NCBI RefSeq assembly: GCF_002251295.1 | Contig: NZ_NPJA01000050.1 | Coordinates: 28,925 to 92,924, forward strand | Direction of reading: 5' to 3' | DNA from: Prevotella sp. P5-50 | Lineage (GTDB): Bacteria > Bacteroidota > Bacteroidia > Bacteroidales > Bacteroidaceae | DNA: 64,000 nt | Shown: piece by piece, positions 61,960 to 64,000 of the stretch | Layout: every line of letters begins with the position of its first letter | How positions within the stretch are numbered: the stretch's first letter is position 1 | The notes under the pieces: generated by a model | What the model saw: only the letters and a program-made list of their open reading frames with translations | The model's database searches: none | Told to the model about the DNA's origin: nothing | Position numbers and translations under genes: made by a program

Positions 61960-63234
61960 TCAGAGACTTTTGACTATTTCAACAAAGTTTGTTATTACAT
62001 ACTCAACATCCTCATCTGTGAGCTTTGTATGCAACGGCAATGTCACCTCGTTCTCAAACAGATGATAAGCATTAGGATAGTTCTTGATGTCAAATCCAAG
62101 TGCCTTGTATGCCGTCATCATGGGCAGTGGTTTGTAGTGCACGTTGCAAGCAATGCCACGTTCCGCCATCTGCTCAATCACCTTGTTGGCATCCTCACGA
62201 GTCTTACCAAGCAAGCGTACCAAGTACAGATGATGTGAACTGCAATGGTCAGCATCCTTATGATTCAGTACTGCCACATTTAGCCCCTTCAGAGCTTCAT
62301 TGTATTTGGCAACTATCTCATGCCTACGCTCCAACATCTTAGGGTAACGCTCCATCTGAACCAGTCCTAAAGCAGCCATGATATCAGTCATATTGCACTT
62401 ATACCAAGGGCCGATGATATCATATTCCCAGGCACCCAATTTAGTTTTAGCCAGTGCATCCTTGTTCTGACCATGCAGTGAGAATAACTGGCTCAAGCGA
62501 TACAGCAACTCATTCCAGGTTTCAAACTCTTTCTTAGGCACATTAGGCAGATAATTCACATCAGTAGGAACAGCCTCATTTCCGAAAGGTAGATGCCAGG
62601 TCAACGCTCCACCTTCAGCAGTAGTGAAGTTTTTAACGGCGTGGAAGCTGAACGAACTAAAGTCCGCTATTTCACCAGCCATCTTGCCCTTTTGCGAAGC
62701 GCCAAAGCTGTGTGCACAGTCCGCAGACACCACAATCCTTCCAATCTTTGCCTGCAGCGCATTGTTGGGCCTGAACAGGCCCTTCTTCGCCTCCACAATC
62801 TCATAAACACGCTTATAGTCAGCCACGATACCGCCCAGGTCCACCGGACAAATCACCTTCGTCCGCTCCGTGATTGCATCCGCCAACTTGTCGTAGTCCA
62901 TCTCCACATTGTCCTTCTGACTGTCCACCAGCACCAGCTTGCAGCCCACGTGCTGAGTTACCGATGCCGTGGCCGTGTACGTATATGCCGGCACAATCAC
63001 CTCGTCCTCCGGCTGAATGTCCAGCAGGTGCAGCACCATCTCCAGTGCCGCCGTTGCCGAGTTCAGACACACCGTCTTATCCGTGTGCACATACTCAGAA
63101 ATCTGGCTTTCCAGTTTCTTGGTACGAGGACCCGTAGTAATCCAACCCGAGAGAATAGCTTCACGCACTTCTGCTGCCTCCTTCTCCGTCATATCCGGCG
63201 GAGAGAAAGGAATATTCCTAAGTTTCATGTTCAT
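61960..63234 (-). CDS. DegT/DnrJ/EryC1-type sugar aminotransferase
   Basis: A 424-aa PLP enzyme that transaminates keto-sugar nucleotides. Visible motifs are CLNSATAALEMVLHLL, the EVIVPAYTYTATAS block, VVSADCAHSFGAS and the Schiff-base Lys in FSFHAVKNFTTAEGG, with YKCNMTDIMAALGL near the C-terminus. An insertion of about 20 residues follows VDLGGIVADY. It belongs to the polysaccharide operon and probably makes an amino sugar. The upstream keto-sugar dehydratase is not in the window. Confidence 0.9.
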   Translation of the reverse strand: MNMKLRNIPFSPPDMTEKEAAEVREAILSGWITTGPRTKKLESQISEYVHTDKTVCLNSATAALEMVLHLLDIQPEDEVIVPAYTYTATASVTQHVGCKLVLVDSQKDNVEMDYDKLADAITERTKVICPVDLGGIVADYKRVYEIVEAKKGLFRPNNALQAKIGRIVVSADCAHSFGASQKGKMAGEIADFSSFSFHAVKNFTTAEGGALTWHLPFGNEAVPTDVNYLPNVPKKEFETWNELLYRLSQLFSLHGQNKDALAKTKLGAWEYDIIGPWYKCNMTDIMAALGLVQMERYPKMLERRHEIVAKYNEALKGLNVAVLNHKDADHCSSHHLYLVRLLGKTREDANKVIEQMAERGIACNVHYKPLPMMTAYKALGFDIKNYPNAYHLFENEVTLPLHTKLTDEDVEYVITNFVEIVKSL

Positions 63235-63262
63235 AATTCTACAACTCTATGATTTATATTTT

Positions 63263-63670
63263 CTATTTTGTTCTTCCATTTTTCACCTCCATTATCTCGT
63301 CAGAGGATAATGGCTGGTAAGGTCCATCCTTTGCCTCAAACAGCACAGTTCCACTCTCCAGGCACTTCAAGCTATGCCACTGCCCTTTCTCTATGTTCAG
63401 CACCACTCCTCCTGGCACCATATCTATAGTATCCGAGAGGTTGCCTTGCTCATCATAGAAATACTCCTCAAAATGTCCGCGAATGCAGATACACGTCTCA
63501 GAAGACCCCTTATGTCTGTGTATAGGCATCACAGTTCCAGGCTCCAGAGCATTCAGCATTCGTTGCGACTGGTCGTCAGCAGAATTGCGCATATCCAGAT
63601 TACAACGCAACCTCGGATTCTCTTTGGCCTTGACCGTCAATTCATCCAGTATTTCCTTATCTACAACCAT
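63263..63670 (-). CDS. WbuC-family cupin metalloprotein
   Basis: A 135-aa single-domain cupin. The metal-binding motif is PGTVMPIHRHKGSSETCICI (His pair and Glu), then GHFEEYFYDEQGN and KGQWHSLKCLESGTVLFEAK with the last His. WbuC-like cupins are common in O-antigen and capsule clusters, but their reaction is not established. The start overlaps the end of the 55-aa gene upstream by 14 bp. Confidence 0.85.
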   Translation of the reverse strand: MVVDKEILDELTVKAKENPRLRCNLDMRNSADDQSQRMLNALEPGTVMPIHRHKGSSETCICIRGHFEEYFYDEQGNLSDTIDMVPGGVVLNIEKGQWHSLKCLESGTVLFEAKDGPYQPLSSDEIMEVKNGRTK

Positions 63671-63824
63671 TCTTAATCTCCTTTAATACAGTCTCAATCT
63701 CTTCAAGTGATACAATTCCACCCCACATACGATAAACGTATTGAGGAGTAACACACCCACAGTCCATTGAACAAGAACGTGCCTCCTCTTCAATGAAGTG
63801 TTTCAATTGTATAACTAAATCCAT
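63657..63824 (-). CDS. Small 55-aa Cys-containing protein
   Basis: A 55-codon open frame beginning MDLVIQLKHFIEEEARSCSM and followed by the cluster CGC. It continues VTPQYVYRMWGGIVSLEEIE and ends in KEIKNGCR. The acidic/hydrophobic helix pattern and its coupling to the cupin gene (14-bp overlap, with an AGGAG-like site upstream of the cupin ATG) support a real gene. I do not recognise the family. Two Cys close together could bind metal. Confidence 0.6.
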   Translation of the reverse strand: MDLVIQLKHFIEEEARSCSMDCGCVTPQYVYRMWGGIVSLEEIETVLKEIKNGCR

Positions 63825-63833
63825 TTTAACATT

Positions 63834-64000
63834 TTACCTATTTATAGAAGTTCCTTCAATTAGAACATCTCCTAAACTTTGGTTATATATAGGAGCATTA
63901 ACAAATTCTCCCTTGAAAGAATTGTTCTTCATAGACATTTTTTTAGATTTATTTTCAATAACTATAGCTGAATCAACAACTTTGTCTGCAACTGTAAAAT
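63834..64000 (-). CDS. Partial gene at the window edge (3' end)
   Basis: The last 54 codons of a minus-strand gene enter from the right edge. The end reads FTVADKVVDSAIVIENKSKK, later FKGEFVNAPIYNQSLGDVLI, closing EGTSINR. The stop lies 9 bp before the 55-aa gene. The fragment is too short to classify; it is probably another member of the polysaccharide locus. Confidence 0.55.
   Translation of the reverse strand, partial: FTVADKVVDSAIVIENKSKKMSMKNNSFKGEFVNAPIYNQSLGDVLIEGTSINR

Overview
The window looks like a chromosome segment of a Prevotella-type bacterium (Bacteroidales, Prevotellaceae in the broad sense). I infer this from protein content: a Bacteroidetes-style Rho with a long charged N-terminal insert, an LpxC-FabZ fusion, a bacteroidete serine palmitoyltransferase, a DUF5103/type IX secretion plug protein, and a DAHP synthase-chorismate mutase fusion. 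Many genes are also preceded by the Bacteroidetes promoter pair, TTTG (-33) and TAnnTTTG (-7), separated by 20 bp. No search could be run, so species is not assigned.

1-36 kb is mostly housekeeping: fabD, rho, glyA, ribE, an HU protein, a 29-aa ribosome-associated protein, RNase G, a GT2 glycosyltransferase, a hybrid kinase, an EEP-family enzyme, a lipoprotein, DUF5103, a kinase-less sensor/AraC regulator, tRNA-Pro, spt, a lipid kinase, tRNA-Cys, an HD hydrolase, the lpxD-lpxC/fabZ-lpxA-miaA-pbp1A run, a PIF1-like helicase, ispE and a cysteine desulfidase-like enzyme. A minus-strand Phe/Tyr operon (pheA-aminotransferase-DAHP synthase/chorismate mutase-tyrA) follows. It is preceded by a leader peptide packed with Phe and Tyr codons and a textbook antiterminator/terminator pair.

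36.7-43 kb is a six-gene operon: TolC, MacA-like, MacB ATPase, MacB-type permease, LytS-like kinase and LytTR regulator. Then come a tetR-fabG pair with a palindromic operator, an initiator-type tRNA-Met and a phosphoglucomutase/phosphomannomutase. The mutase is flanked on both sides by 0.6-0.7 kb of hairpin-rich mosaic repeats.

48-56.4 kb is a defence island on the minus strand. It holds an RloA/RloB (AbiL-type) pair, a REP-associated transposase (RAYT) gene split by a REP-like insertion, a remnant of an S24 peptidase, and a compact five-gene operon. That operon encodes a PD-(D/E)XK nuclease, an ABC-like ATPase, an HNH nuclease, a HEPN/TIGR02391 protein and a small helicase-associated-domain protein. 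Similar 24-nt palindrome-containing repeats lie at both ends. This operon is the best candidate for an undescribed system: a Septu-like ATPase/HNH core with two extra nucleases.

56.9-64 kb is the distal part of a surface polysaccharide locus, also minus strand: UDP-glucuronate 4-epimerase, UDP-glucose dehydrogenase, a nucleotidyltransferase carrying an in-frame heptanucleotide tandem array, a four-helix-bundle protein, a GHMP sugar kinase, a DegT aminotransferase, a WbuC cupin, a 55-aa cysteine protein and a partial gene at the edge.

Intergenic DNA is rich in repeats: hairpin modules whose stems change while staying complementary, 11-bp phased GGGA arrays, heptamer arrays and REP-like palindromes.
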